Shown here: one piece after another, positions 8,699-17,500 of the stretch
How the letters are laid out: every line of letters starts with the position of its first letter
How positions within the stretch are numbered: the first letter of the stretch is position 1
Assembly: GCA_965661055.1 (NCBI GenBank)
Contig: CBFICS010000005.1
Span: 62,001-126,000 of the forward strand
DNA: 64,000 nt
Direction: 5' to 3'
Origin: CBFHSF01 sp965661055
Lineage (GTDB): Bacteria > Bacteroidota > Bacteroidia > Flavobacteriales > Schleiferiaceae
Notes under the pieces: generated by a model
What the model saw: the letters and a program-made list of their open reading frames with translations, nothing else
Databases searched by the model: none
Told to the model about the DNA's origin: nothing
Position numbers and translations under genes: made by a program

Positions 8699-9258
8699 TG
8701 CAGCAAGCCCTCATTCCACCTTTGAGTGACTTCATTAAATAGGGCTATAGGACCTTTAGTTCGCCAGCCTTCAAATCCCATTAAGGGATTAAAATATGGC
8801 AGTAATCGATAATTTTCTAGCTCTTTATACACGTGAGGTAACCAGCCAATAGAAACAATAAAACCCTCTGAAATATTCTCGTACCACTCTTGATAATAAT
8901 CAGGAATGTCTGCATGAAAGTTAAAAACGTTTTCACCAATTAGAATAAACTTATCAATTCCTTGATGAATCATATCCTCAATTACATCCCTATACAATAT
9001 CATACAGTCATTAGAAAGAAGGTCATTCCACTCTCCAACGAACTCTAAAATAGTAAACCCTGAACTATAATCCGCATAGAGTTGTTTAATAAAAAGAGTT
9101 TCAGAACCAAAATCATCCCATTGAGGATGTATAACATGATCATAAATTGCGTGAGTATAGAATACTTCACTATTTTCATATTCAAAAAAAGGAGATCTTT
9201 CATCCTGACAAGCTAGGTATTTTGATCGCCACAAGTAAAAAGGCTCTATTTCATGCAT
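8695..9258 (-). CDS. Hypothetical protein, 187 residues
   Basis: I do not recognise this family. The protein is acidic and rich in aromatic residues (many Trp, Tyr, Phe) with no signal peptide, membrane helix or metal motif. It looks like a soluble cytosolic globular protein. Conserved-looking stretches are YLACQDERSPFFEYENSEV near the N-terminus, IDKFILIGENVFNFHADIPD in the middle and PYFNPLMGFEGWRTKGP near the C-terminus. A longer start at 9294 would overlap the divergent neighbour. The ATG at 9258 (beginning MHEIEPFYLWRSKYL) leaves a 22-base gap and is preferred. Confidence 0.65.
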   Translation of the reverse strand: MHEIEPFYLWRSKYLACQDERSPFFEYENSEVFYTHAIYDHVIHPQWDDFGSETLFIKQLYADYSSGFTILEFVGEWNDLLSNDCMILYRDVIEDMIHQGIDKFILIGENVFNFHADIPDYYQEWYENISEGFIVSIGWLPHVYKELENYRLLPYFNPLMGFEGWRTKGPIALFNEVTQRWNEGLLH

Positions 9259-9280
9259 GTTAACTTGTATATAAATATTA

Positions 9281-10189
9281 ATGACTACACCCAAAAATAT
9301 ACTAATTACCGGAGGTACTGGATTAATTGGAAGATTGATTCAAGAGGAGGCAAAAAAAAGAGGACATTCCGTTAAGGTTTTAACCTCTACCAAAGAAAAG
9401 GCTAATCAAACCGACACATTTTATTGGAACATTGAAAAAAAATTCATTGATCCTTTAACCTTTAAAGGCATTGACACGGTAATTCACCTAGCTGGTGAAC
9501 CACTTGCTAAAGGCCGTTGGACCCCTTATCAAAAACAGAAAATTTTTGACAGTAGATATTTGGGTACAAAACTTCTAGTGGATCATATTATAAAAAACAA
9601 CCATCCCGTTTCTACTTTCGTAGGAAGTTCTGCGGTGGGGTTTTACCCCGTAAATTCTGGAACAGAACACAAAGAGACGGACACACCAGGAAAGGGATTT
9701 TTATCTACTGTTTGCCAGCATTGGGAAAGACCTTACATGACACTTCAAGAATTCGGAGTTTCTACCTCTTGGGTTAGAACGGGAATTGTTTTAAGCAGCC
9801 ATGGAGGCGCTTTGGCTCCTTTAAAAACATCGGCGCAATTCGGGCTGGCTTCTGGTTTAGGAGATGGTCAACAAATCTATTCATGGATCCATGAAAGGGA
9901 CATTACAGGAATTTTTATTTTCCTAGCAGAAAATTCTTTAGAGGGACCATTTAACGGATCTTGCCCCAACCACCATTCTCAAATTGAAATCTCAAAAGCT
10001 CTGTGCAAGGTTTTAAAAAGGCCGTTTTTCTTGCCAAACGCCCCAAAATTTGCTTTAAAACTGCTTTTAGGTGATAAGGCAGAAATGGTTTTAGGGGGGC
10101 ATTCAGTTTCTGCAAAAAAGATTATTGATGCAGGCTATACATTTGCATTCACAGAATTAAACGAGGCCCTTAGAGATTTAATAAAATAA
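9281..10189 (+). CDS. TIGR01777 family NAD-dependent epimerase-like protein
   Basis: A 302-residue extended SDR of the TIGR01777 family (YfcH in E. coli; related to cell-division protein 39 kDa/SulA-like proteins in older databases). The cofactor loop GGTGLIG lies at residues 11-17. Downstream are VIHLAGEPLAKGRW (about 67-80) and the family sequence VGSSAVGFYP, where the usual catalytic Tyr is part of GFYP. The C-terminal region has WIHERDITGIFIFLAE and a DUF1731-like end (KFALKLLLGDKAEMVLGG). The reaction is not established for the family. The start lies 22 bases from the divergent hypothetical gene. Confidence 0.88.
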   Translation: MTTPKNILITGGTGLIGRLIQEEAKKRGHSVKVLTSTKEKANQTDTFYWNIEKKFIDPLTFKGIDTVIHLAGEPLAKGRWTPYQKQKIFDSRYLGTKLLVDHIIKNNHPVSTFVGSSAVGFYPVNSGTEHKETDTPGKGFLSTVCQHWERPYMTLQEFGVSTSWVRTGIVLSSHGGALAPLKTSAQFGLASGLGDGQQIYSWIHERDITGIFIFLAENSLEGPFNGSCPNHHSQIEISKALCKVLKRPFFLPNAPKFALKLLLGDKAEMVLGGHSVSAKKIIDAGYTFAFTELNEALRDLIK

Positions 10190-10222
10190 AAAAGGAGCTA
10201 GATAATATCTAGCTCCTTTAAA
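10189..10222. terminator. Bidirectional terminator (epimerase / YceI)
   Basis: AAAGGAGCTAGA / TCTAGCTCCTTT stem with a four- to five-base loop, flanked by A- and T-runs. It directly follows the epimerase stop and lies about 40 bases after the YceI stop on the other strand. Confidence 0.8.
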
Positions 10223-10259
10223 GCAATCTACAGGTTCTTTTCAGAACCAAACTAAGCAA

Positions 10260-10934
10260 TTATTTTCTAGCTGCAGTAAGATTAACTGTCAACAAAATAT
10301 TGTCATCGATAAGGTTGTCTTTTGCAATCCCTTCAATTCCAGTAGAACCGTACATTACGTTCCAGTTCTTTCTATCAATACTGAATTCAGGTGCCTGGAA
10401 AGAAACCATTTCTGGAGTAACTTCTACAGTAGCTGGAAAAGAAATATTTTTAGTTAGTCCTCTCATAGTAAGGTTTCCTGATACCTTGTGAGAAGTCCCT
10501 TTTTCCTCGTTGTTCTCAGCAGTTACTTCAGTAATTTCAAACATTGCTTGAGGGTGATTAGCTACATCAAAGAAGTCAGCACTTTTCAAGTGACCTACTA
10601 ATTTTTCTTGGTTGTAATCTCCTTCAACCGGTAAGTCTTCATTATGAATAGAGTTCATATCGATTGAAAACTTTCCACCTTCTAATGCTTCACCTCTTAC
10701 AAACAGTCTTCCATCAGTAATGGTAATAGTACCGTTGTGTCTTCCTGAGCCAAAAGTTTTAAAACCAACCCAAGTAATTGTGTTGTCACCATTTTCAACT
10801 GAGTAAGCATCAGCTTTGTCTTGTTTTACAACTTCTTTTGCATCAGTTGTTTCTACTGTTTCTTCAGGGGCAGAACTACATGCTACGATTGATGCAGCAA
10901 AAAGTCCTAAAAAGATGTTTCTTGTAATTTTCAT
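10260..10934 (-). CDS. YceI-family lipoprotein
   Basis: A 224-residue lipoprotein of the YceI/TT1927b lipocalin-like family, which binds polyisoprenoid or other amphiphilic molecules in a beta-barrel. The N-terminus is a lipoprotein signal (KITRNIFLGLFAASIVACSS; lipobox ending in Cys). A charged linker follows, then the YceI domain: ITWVGFKTFGSGRHNGTI, a FSIDMNSI strand, LVGHLKSADFFDVANHPQA, and NLTMRGLTKNISFPATV, all typical for the family. An upstream in-frame start at 10961 adds nine polar residues before the signal peptide, so the ATG at 10934 is chosen. The ligand is unknown. Confidence 0.9.
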   Translation of the reverse strand: MKITRNIFLGLFAASIVACSSAPEETVETTDAKEVVKQDKADAYSVENGDNTITWVGFKTFGSGRHNGTITITDGRLFVRGEALEGGKFSIDMNSIHNEDLPVEGDYNQEKLVGHLKSADFFDVANHPQAMFEITEVTAENNEEKGTSHKVSGNLTMRGLTKNISFPATVEVTPEMVSFQAPEFSIDRKNWNVMYGSTGIEGIAKDNLIDDNILLTVNLTAARK

Positions 10935-11002
10935 TTTTCTTTGTTTGATTGAACAGGACAAACATAAAGATAAATGTTATAACATCAAAATTATTACATT
11001 AT

Positions 11003-12826
11003 TTATTTTTCTGAACTGAATTGCATTTCATAAAGGTTGTAATAAGCTCCTTTTTTGGCAAGCAGTTCTTCATGTCCGCCGACCTCAACTACCCTACCCT
11101 TGTCAAGAACTACAATCTTGTCGGCCTTTTGAATGGTAGCAAGCCTATGGGCAATAATAATCGAGGTCCTATTTTCAGTCAACACATCAATGGCGTTTTG
11201 AATAAGTTCTTCGGTATGATGATCAATAGAACTCGTGGCTTCATCTAAAATGAGAATGCTTGGATTGGTAACATAGGCTCTTAAAAAAGCCAACAATTGC
11301 CTTTGTCCCGCAGAAAGCATTCCCCCTCTTTCTTTGACGTCATAATCGTAACCATCAGGTAGATCACTGATAAAAGAATCAACGCCTATCACTTCGGCAG
11401 CACTTTTTACCTCATCAAAATCAATATCTTCTTTGAGAGTAATGTTATTATAAATAGAGTCAGAGAACAAGAAAACATCTTGTAAGACCAATGCAAAATG
11501 AGATCTCAGATTTTCAAGATCTAGTGTTGAAATATCTTTTCCATCGAGTAGAATTTTTCCACTTTGATGGTGGTAAAATCGAAGCAGCAAACTAATAATG
11601 GTAGATTTTCCAGCTCCGGTAGCACCTACTATTGCAAGCGTTTGACCTGGCTCCACATCAAAGCTTACGCCTTTTAAGATGGGGTCATCAGGATTGTATG
11701 AAAACTCAACATCCACAAATTCAATTTTACCCTTAACCTCTTCGACTACTCCGTTTGGAGAATCTTCTACATCTGACGAATTCTCAAGTAATTTAAACAC
11801 ACGCTCGGAAGCTACCATTCCCATTTGCAATGTATTGAAACGATCGGCCAATTGACGCAGTGGCCTGTAAAGCATATTTATGAAAATAATGATGGAGGTA
11901 ATATCACCCAAAGTAATGAGCAAGTCTTCAGGAGGCAAGTTCCAATCCATGAGACTGTAAAACAATCTTTTTCCACTTAGCGATTCTGATTGTTGCACCG
12001 CGGCAACCCCTCCAAACCAAACAGCAAGTCCTATACTAACAGCACTTAGGACCTCAATAACCGGGAGGAAAATAGAAAAATACCAAATAGACCTAATATT
12101 GGCTTGCTTGTGCTTTTCATTAATTTCAGAAAACTTCTTATACTCTGCCTGTTCCCTATTAAAAAGTTGAACGACATTCATTCCTACAATATGCTCTTGA
12201 ACAAAAGCATTCAGGGCAGCTACTTGATTTCTTACATCGCTAAAGGTTTTTTTTATGGCCTTTTGAAACCAGCGAGTCGCTACATAAAGCAACGGAACTA
12301 CAGACAATGAGATTAAAACCAATTTATAATCAAAGGCCCAAAACATAACGAGCACTATCACGGCGATTTTAAACAAGTCTCCAAAAATGACCAACAGGCC
12401 TTGAGAAAAAATTTCAGCAATAGTTTCTATATCACTAACCGCTCTTGTAACAAGGGTACCGATGGGAGTTTTATCAAAGAACGAAAGCTTAAAACGCAAT
12501 AGGTGCTTGTAGAGCTGTACACGTATATCTCGAATAATACTCTGACCTAAATAATTGGCCGCATAAGTAAAGAAAAACTGCACAATAGCTTCTAAAACCA
12601 GAAGTGCCACCATGATCATGGTTATCATAAACAGACCTTCTTTGTTAAAGTCTGCTATATAATCATCAATGGCAATTTTTATCAATAACGGCCTTACGGT
12701 TGCAAGCGCCCCAATTAAGAGAGTGGTAAACAATGCCGCATAGAATATTGATCTGTAAGGCTTCAAGTACCCAATAACCTTTTTCAATAAAGAAAAGTCA
12801 AACGCTTTTCCGCTTACATCAGACAT
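11003..12826 (-). CDS. ABC exporter, MsbA-like (TMD-NBD fusion)
   Basis: A 607-residue half-transporter: six transmembrane helices in residues 20-320 (type IV exporter fold) fused to an ATPase domain. Walker A is GATGAGKS (401-408), the signature LSAGQ (504-508), Walker B ILILDEATSS (about 524-533) and the switch His560. It probably works as a homodimer exporting lipid or drug-like molecules; the family includes MsbA and MDR-type pumps, and substrate cannot be assigned. An insert between helices 5 and 6 (about 278-305, ESLSGKRLFYSLMDWNLPPE) is longer than in MsbA and is often seen in Bacteroidota members. The gene follows truA by four bases, so the two are cotranscribed. Confidence 0.93.
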   Translation of the reverse strand: MSDVSGKAFDFSLLKKVIGYLKPYRSIFYAALFTTLLIGALATVRPLLIKIAIDDYIADFNKEGLFMITMIMVALLVLEAIVQFFFTYAANYLGQSIIRDIRVQLYKHLLRFKLSFFDKTPIGTLVTRAVSDIETIAEIFSQGLLVIFGDLFKIAVIVLVMFWAFDYKLVLISLSVVPLLYVATRWFQKAIKKTFSDVRNQVAALNAFVQEHIVGMNVVQLFNREQAEYKKFSEINEKHKQANIRSIWYFSIFLPVIEVLSAVSIGLAVWFGGVAAVQQSESLSGKRLFYSLMDWNLPPEDLLITLGDITSIIIFINMLYRPLRQLADRFNTLQMGMVASERVFKLLENSSDVEDSPNGVVEEVKGKIEFVDVEFSYNPDDPILKGVSFDVEPGQTLAIVGATGAGKSTIISLLLRFYHHQSGKILLDGKDISTLDLENLRSHFALVLQDVFLFSDSIYNNITLKEDIDFDEVKSAAEVIGVDSFISDLPDGYDYDVKERGGMLSAGQRQLLAFLRAYVTNPSILILDEATSSIDHHTEELIQNAIDVLTENRTSIIIAHRLATIQKADKIVVLDKGRVVEVGGHEELLAKKGAYYNLYEMQFSSEK

Positions 12827-12830
12827 ATAA

Positions 12831-13592
12831 TTATTTTACAATTCCCTCAGGATACTCCACTAAATCAAGGTATAAACCACAGGCTGGAGCTGATACACCA
12901 GCATCTGACCTTTCTCCTTCAGAAATAATTTTTTTAAACTCTTCGAAATTCATTTTCCCTAACCCTACCTCTACAAGGGTGCCAACAATGGCCCGTACCA
13001 TATTTCGCAAAAACCGATCTGCTTGAATGGTAAAAACCAATTGACCGCCAATTTCTTCCCATTGGGCATGCTCAACGTGACACAAAGTAGTTTTTGATTG
13101 ATGACCTGCCTTAGCAAAAGCCTTAAAATCTTCAATGGCCAACAAAAGATTAGCCGCTTTGTTCATCAATTGTAAATCAAGTTTTTTTGAAAAGTACCAC
13201 GATTTATCAATCTGAAAAGGATTCTTCTGGGTGTCAATGTAATACCTATAGCCCCTCTTTACCGCGCTAAACCTAGCATGGTCATTTGGCCCCACCAAAA
13301 ATATTTTCTGGATAGCAATAGTTGTTGGCAAAAATTTATTCATCCGGTAGGTCAATTGCTCTAATGATTGAATTTCACGACTTACCTCAAAGTGAGCAAA
13401 CATTTCTTTTGCGTGTACGCCCGTATCAGTCCTACCGGCCCCTACTGTATAAACTTCTTCGCGAAGCATCGTGGTTAGAGAGGTGTTCAACGTTTCTTGT
13501 ACACTATTGGCATTGGGCTGTATTTGCCAACCATGAAATGAGGTTCCTTCAAAAGAAAGTTGAATAAAGTACCTAAACCTAACTGGCTCCAT
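12831..13592 (-). CDS. truA: tRNA pseudouridine(38-40) synthase
   Basis: It converts uridines 38-40 in the anticodon stem of many tRNAs to pseudouridine. The protein has 253 residues, normal for TruA. The catalytic Asp56 lies in GAGRTDTGVHA (52-62). Other family marks are LSFEGTSFHGWQIQPN (13-28), ARFSAVKRGYRYYI and the C-terminal FLRNMVRAIVGTLVEVG. It is the first gene of a two-gene unit with the ABC exporter. Upstream, the minus-strand sequence TACTTTTA (13631-13638) is one mismatch from a promoter -7 box. If used, the mRNA would begin at the small CCCCCGAAAGGG hairpin (13616-13627). Confidence 0.95.
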   Translation of the reverse strand: MEPVRFRYFIQLSFEGTSFHGWQIQPNANSVQETLNTSLTTMLREEVYTVGAGRTDTGVHAKEMFAHFEVSREIQSLEQLTYRMNKFLPTTIAIQKIFLVGPNDHARFSAVKRGYRYYIDTQKNPFQIDKSWYFSKKLDLQLMNKAANLLLAIEDFKAFAKAGHQSKTTLCHVEHAQWEEIGGQLVFTIQADRFLRNMVRAIVGTLVEVGLGKMNFEEFKKIISEGERSDAGVSAPACGLYLDLVEYPEGIVK

Positions 13593-13615
13593 AAATTATA
13601 TTCTAATTTTACATT

Positions 13616-13627
13616 CCCTTTCGGGGG
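13616..13627. repeat. CCCTTTCGGGGG mini-hairpin, copy 1
   Basis: A 12-base sequence, CCC-TTTC-GGG plus GG, in the gap between truA and the divergent phosphodiesterase gene. An identical 12-mer is found at 55079-55090 in another divergent gap, and an 11-base match (28941-28951) inside the DASS transporter gene. Confidence 0.5.
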
Positions 13628-13657
13628 AAATAAAAGTACAAAGCTAAACGAATTACC

Positions 13658-14152
13658 TTGAAACGCATTTTATTAATTTCAGATACGCATAGTCACATCG
13701 ATGAAGCCATCCTAAAGTTTGTAGATAGCGTTGACGAAGTTTGGCATGCAGGAGATATAGGCGACCTCTCTGTAACCGATTCAATTGCCAAGAAGAAACC
13801 CCTCAAAGCAGTTTACGGAAACATTGACAATACTAAAATAAGATCTGAATTCCCCAAAGACTTATTATTTGAAGAGCAAGGCGTAAAGGTCTTCATAACT
13901 CACATTGGAGGTTACCCTCCTAAATACAATCCGTATAGTCTTAGAATCATTGAAGCTGAAAAGCCACAATTATTTATTTGTGGACATAGTCATATTACCA
14001 AGGTTATGTTTGACTCTGCAAAAGACTGTCTACATATGAACCCTGGTGCTGCCGGACATCATGGTTTCCATAAAATCAGAACTATGTTGCGATTTTCTTT
14101 AGACCAAGGAAAAGTTGATAACCTTGAGGTTATTGAGTTAGGAAAGCGGTAA
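13658..14152 (+). CDS. YfcE/MJ0936-family metallophosphodiesterase
   Basis: A 164-residue calcineurin-like phosphoesterase. Metal-binding motifs are ISDTHSHID (7-15), HAGDIGDL (about 31-38), VYGNIDN (N as ligand), ITHIGGYPP and ICGHSHIT. Homologs hydrolyse phosphodiesters using Mn2+; the physiological substrate is usually unknown. The start is an unusual TTG: an in-frame TAA lies 27 bases upstream with no ATG or GTG between, and the TTG codon is followed directly by the family N-terminus KRILLISDTH. It is probably soluble. The stop is two bases from the convergent DUF4293 stop. Confidence 0.9.
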   Translation: MKRILLISDTHSHIDEAILKFVDSVDEVWHAGDIGDLSVTDSIAKKKPLKAVYGNIDNTKIRSEFPKDLLFEEQGVKVFITHIGGYPPKYNPYSLRIIEAEKPQLFICGHSHITKVMFDSAKDCLHMNPGAAGHHGFHKIRTMLRFSLDQGKVDNLEVIELGKR

Positions 14153-14154
14153 TT

Positions 14155-14559
14155 CTATCTAATTCTATCCGCAGAGCGAATTAACTCTTCGTCCTTAATG
14201 ATTCCACGATTTGCTAAAGACATTAACACCACTAGGACTAATGGTGACATCAAGCTGTATCCAAAATAAATGGTGTCATCAGATTTCAACGTGATGTACT
14301 CATAAAGCATAAAACCAAATACCCCAAAGGATATAAAGATTACCAGACGGTTTAAAACAACTTGTAACTTTCTTTTCTTGAAATTAAATACGTTGGCCAA
14401 AACAATCCCTAAAGAAAGCCCTAATCCAAATAAGTACACCGGATTATCAGCGACCATAAAAGGCTCCTCTCCTATTAGCCACATGGGGAAGTATGCCATT
14501 AGAATTCCTACAACTACCACTGCAAGAACCATATAAAGAGTTTGAATTCTTTGAATCAT
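14155..14559 (-). CDS. DUF4293 family membrane protein
   Basis: A 134-residue protein with four hydrophobic segments (about 7-27, 38-58, 70-90, 98-116), beginning MIQRIQTLYMVLAVVVVG. This matches the DUF4293 family, found in Bacteroidota and commonly located next to rho as it is here (rho starts 172 bases away, divergent). The function is unknown. The intergenic stretch before rho has a T-rich, A-rich composition but no clear promoter consensus. Confidence 0.8.
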   Translation of the reverse strand: MIQRIQTLYMVLAVVVVGILMAYFPMWLIGEEPFMVADNPVYLFGLGLSLGIVLANVFNFKKRKLQVVLNRLVIFISFGVFGFMLYEYITLKSDDTIYFGYSLMSPLVLVVLMSLANRGIIKDEELIRSADRIR

Positions 14560-14731
14560 TGAGTATATAATTTTGGCAAAAATGGATATTTTTTATTAAA
14601 AAAAGATATAACGAGAGGTTTTCTTTGTAATATTGCATACACACATTACTACTCAATCAAATCCGTTTCAGGACATTTCGTTTATAAAACGTTTATAGTT
14701 AGCCAAAAAATAAATTCTAATACAATATTTC

Positions 14732-16288
14732 ATGTATTCGGAAACCGAATTAAAATCCATGAAGCTCCCTGAGCTCAAGGAGTTGGGACAGTCATTAAAC
14801 ATTCCTAAAGCACGTTACTTGAATAAAGCCTCACTAGTTGAAGCTATTACAGGTTTAAATTCTTCTTCTTCTTCAAAAGCTGAAGAAAAGATTTCTCAAG
14901 AACCAAAGCCAAAAAGAGAAAGAGTGGCAAAAGCTCCTTCAAACCAAGAAGGAAAAGATCACACAGACCACAAAGGTAGAAGTGACAACCACCCTTCTCA
15001 ACCAAAAAACTCAGGTCAAAAGAACCATGAGAACCAAGAGAACAAGCAAAACCAACCTCAAAGAAAGCAAAGTTCTCAACCAAACCACTCCAACCAAAAT
15101 CAAAACAAAAATCCTCAACATAAAAACAATCCATATCATAAACCCAAAGATCCTAGAGATAGAGACTTTGAGTTTGATGGAATTATTTTAAGCGAGGGTG
15201 TTTTAGAAATAATGCCTGATGGGTATGGATTTTTAAGGTCTTCAGATTACAATTACCTAAACTCTCCTGACGATGTTTATGTAAGTCAGTCACAAATTAA
15301 ATTATTTGGACTGAAGACTGGTGACAACGTTATTGGACAAGTAAGACCTCCAAAAGAAGGAGAAAAGTATTTTCCACTTGTAAAGGTAGAAGAGATTAAC
15401 GGAAGAGCTCCTGATTTTGTTAGAGACCGCGTTGCCTTTGAGCACCTAACTCCCCTTTTCCCACAAGAAAAGTTTGATATTACTGGAACCAAAGGAACAA
15501 CCTCCACTAGAATTATTGATCTATTTACCCCTATTGGTAAAGGTCAAAGGGGATTGATTGTAGCGCAGCCAAAAACAGGTAAAACCACCTTGTTAAAAGA
15601 AGTAGCTAACGCTATTGCTGCCAATCACCCAGAGGCGTACATGATTATTTTATTAATTGATGAGCGTCCTGAAGAGGTTACAGATATGTCTAGATCGGTA
15701 AACGCCGAAGTTGTTGCTTCAACTTTTGACGAACCTGCAGAAAGACATGTACGCGTAGCCAATATCGTTTTAGAAAAGGCCAAAAGAATGGTTGAATGTG
15801 GACATGATGTAATCATATTACTAGACTCAATCACAAGGTTGGCTAGAGCTTACAACACAGTTTCTCCTGCATCCGGTAAAGTTCTTTCCGGGGGTGTTGA
15901 TGCCAATGCATTACACAAACCAAAAAGGTTCTTTGGTGCAGCTAGAAAGATTGAAAACGGAGGATCACTTACCATATTAGCTACCGCTCTTATTGATACC
16001 GGTTCTAAAATGGATGAAGTTATTTTTGAAGAATTCAAGGGTACTGGTAACATGGAAATGCAATTGGATAGAAAAATTGCTAACCGTAGAATTTATCCAG
16101 CCATTGATCTTACGGCATCTAGTACTAGACGTGAAGATTTACTTCTTGACAAAGATGTTCTCAACAGAATGTGGATCTTGAGAAAATACCTTGCAGATAT
16201 GAACCCTGTCGAAGCGATGGAATTTATTCAGAATAGAATTTCAAGTACAATGAGCAACGAAGAGTTTTTAATCAGCATGAATGATTAA
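14732..16288 (+). CDS. rho: Transcription termination factor Rho with disordered insert
   Basis: A hexameric RNA-dependent ATPase/translocase that ends transcription of untranslated RNA. Its 518 residues exceed the E. coli length of 419. An N-terminal Rho-N domain (1-42, [20 protein letters not shown]) is followed by a low-complexity stretch (43-142) made mostly of Asn, Gln, Lys, His, Pro and Ser. Then come the cold-shock-like RNA-binding domain (about 147-225, [15 protein letters not shown]) and the RecA-type motor with P-loop [11 protein letters not shown] (278-288), Walker B IILLDSIT, the Q-loop [10 protein letters not shown] region and the R-finger region. Long disordered inserts are characteristic of Bacteroidota Rho, and in Bacteroides thetaiotaomicron the insert has been reported to drive condensate formation. 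A strong terminator follows. Confidence 0.97.
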   Translation: MYSETELKSMKLPELKELGQSLNIPKARYLNKASLVEAITGLNSSSSSKAEEKISQEPKPKRERVAKAPSNQEGKDHTDHKGRSDNHPSQPKNSGQKNHENQENKQNQPQRKQSSQPNHSNQNQNKNPQHKNNPYHKPKDPRDRDFEFDGIILSEGVLEIMPDGYGFLRSSDYNYLNSPDDVYVSQSQIKLFGLKTGDNVIGQVRPPKEGEKYFPLVKVEEINGRAPDFVRDRVAFEHLTPLFPQEKFDITGTKGTTSTRIIDLFTPIGKGQRGLIVAQPKTGKTTLLKEVANAIAANHPEAYMIILLIDERPEEVTDMSRSVNAEVVASTFDEPAERHVRVANIVLEKAKRMVECGHDVIILLDSITRLARAYNTVSPASGKVLSGGVDANALHKPKRFFGAARKIENGGSLTILATALIDTGSKMDEVIFEEFKGTGNMEMQLDRKIANRRIYPAIDLTASSTRREDLLLDKDVLNRMWILRKYLADMNPVEAMEFIQNRISSTMSNEEFLISMND

Positions 16289-16289
16289 A

Positions 16290-16323
16290 CCAAAAAAGCC
16301 CTGCGGTCTGCAGGGCTTTTTTA
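16290..16323. terminator. Bidirectional terminator (rho / MFS)
   Basis: GCCCTGC / GCAGGGC stem with a five-base loop, flanked by A- and T-runs. It lies between the rho stop and the convergent MFS stop, and serves both strands. Confidence 0.88.
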
Positions 16324-17496
16324 TTTCAATTTTCTTTTGACTAGATAAAAACTAAGCCCGGTGGTTAAGGCCATCAACACTCCAGAACCTACATACGGCA
16401 GATGGTAGGATACACCGTAAAGTGGACCTCCAATTAACGGCCCAATAAACCTTGCCAGCGAACCAAAACTTTGATTTATACCCAGGTATTTTCCCTGCTC
16501 CTTTTCGGTAGCCACTTTTGACAAAAGAGTATTTATGGTGGGCGTTAAAAAGGCCACTCCAAAGCTGATAAAAACTAAGGTTATTAATTCATAGGGGATA
16601 AAGTCATTTACTGGAACCCATGGCATGGAAGTAAGTCCAATAAACATTAAGACATTCCCAATCACCAACATTCTTTTTTCACCTAGTTTTTTATTGATCT
16701 TTCCGATAAGACCGCCTTGAATAACCACCGCCAAAATTCCAATAAAGGCAAACACATACCCAATTTCAGCCTCAGACAACAAATAAATCTCTTTCCACAT
16801 AAGTGATGCCGTTACTTGCATAAGGCTAAACCCTACAATAAAGACAAAATTAATTACCAATAATTGCCTAATAATATCTTTGTTAAAGCCATCAATTAAG
16901 TCACCAAAAGGGTTGGGAATAATTCTTGAATTTGGGTTTTTCTCGGCAATACTTTCCGGTAAAAAGAAATAAGCGGAAACCAGGTTTACAAGACAGAAAG
17001 CCACCGCGGTAAACCCAACATACTCTAAACCAAAATGCTCTTTAACATACCCACCTATTAAAGGACCAAATATAAAACCCATACCAAAGGCGGCGCCGAT
17101 AATTCCAAATGCTTTAGTTCGGTTTTCGGGGGTGGTTACATCAGAAATATACGCTTGAGCAGCACTTAAGTTGGCAGAACCAAACCCTGCTAAAAGTCTA
17201 GCAAAAATCAACAAAGCTATGGTTGCTGCTTGCGAAAAAATAATATAGGAAATAGCCATAGTGGCTATGCTGGTCAATATTATGGGCCTACGCCCAAACC
17301 TATCACTTAATCCTCCCCAAAAGGAAGCGAAAAAGAATTGCATCAGTGAGAACGCTCCAACAATAATTCCTATAACCAATCCACTTGCGCCCAATTCTTT
17401 AGCATAAATAGGTAAAATAGGAATGATTAATCCAAAACCTAAAAGGTCAATAAAGACCGTGAGAAAAAGGACAAAAAGAGGTGAGCTTTTTTTCAT
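16321..17496 (-). CDS. MFS transporter, TetA/TCR-like drug:H+ antiporter family
   Basis: A 391-residue major facilitator with twelve predicted helices. Motif A between helices 2 and 3 reads GGLSDRFGRRP (about 61-71), and antiporter-type motif C-like glycine patterns (GAAFGMGFIFGPLIGG, about 133-148) follow in helix 5. The best family match by eye is the tetracycline-resistance-like group of proton antiporters. Chromosomal members in Bacteroidota mostly have unknown substrates, so resistance should not be assumed. It starts four bases after the rnz reading frame ends and is probably in the same transcript. Confidence 0.85.
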   Translation of the reverse strand: MKKSSPLFVLFLTVFIDLLGFGLIIPILPIYAKELGASGLVIGIIVGAFSLMQFFFASFWGGLSDRFGRRPIILTSIATMAISYIIFSQAATIALLIFARLLAGFGSANLSAAQAYISDVTTPENRTKAFGIIGAAFGMGFIFGPLIGGYVKEHFGLEYVGFTAVAFCLVNLVSAYFFLPESIAEKNPNSRIIPNPFGDLIDGFNKDIIRQLLVINFVFIVGFSLMQVTASLMWKEIYLLSEAEIGYVFAFIGILAVVIQGGLIGKINKKLGEKRMLVIGNVLMFIGLTSMPWVPVNDFIPYELITLVFISFGVAFLTPTINTLLSKVATEKEQGKYLGINQSFGSLARFIGPLIGGPLYGVSYHLPYVGSGVLMALTTGLSFYLVKRKLK

Positions 17497-17500
17497 TGTC

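Noticed and set aside
14847..15134. A 95-codon open frame opposite the Rho insert
   Set aside because: It is antisense to the low-complexity Asn/Gln/Lys codons of rho; its composition follows from those codons, and it has no start context or homology I recognise.
16321..17496. MFS exporter as a tetracycline resistance gene
   Set aside because: Family resemblance alone is not enough; it is chromosomal, in a housekeeping context, with no mobile-element marks.
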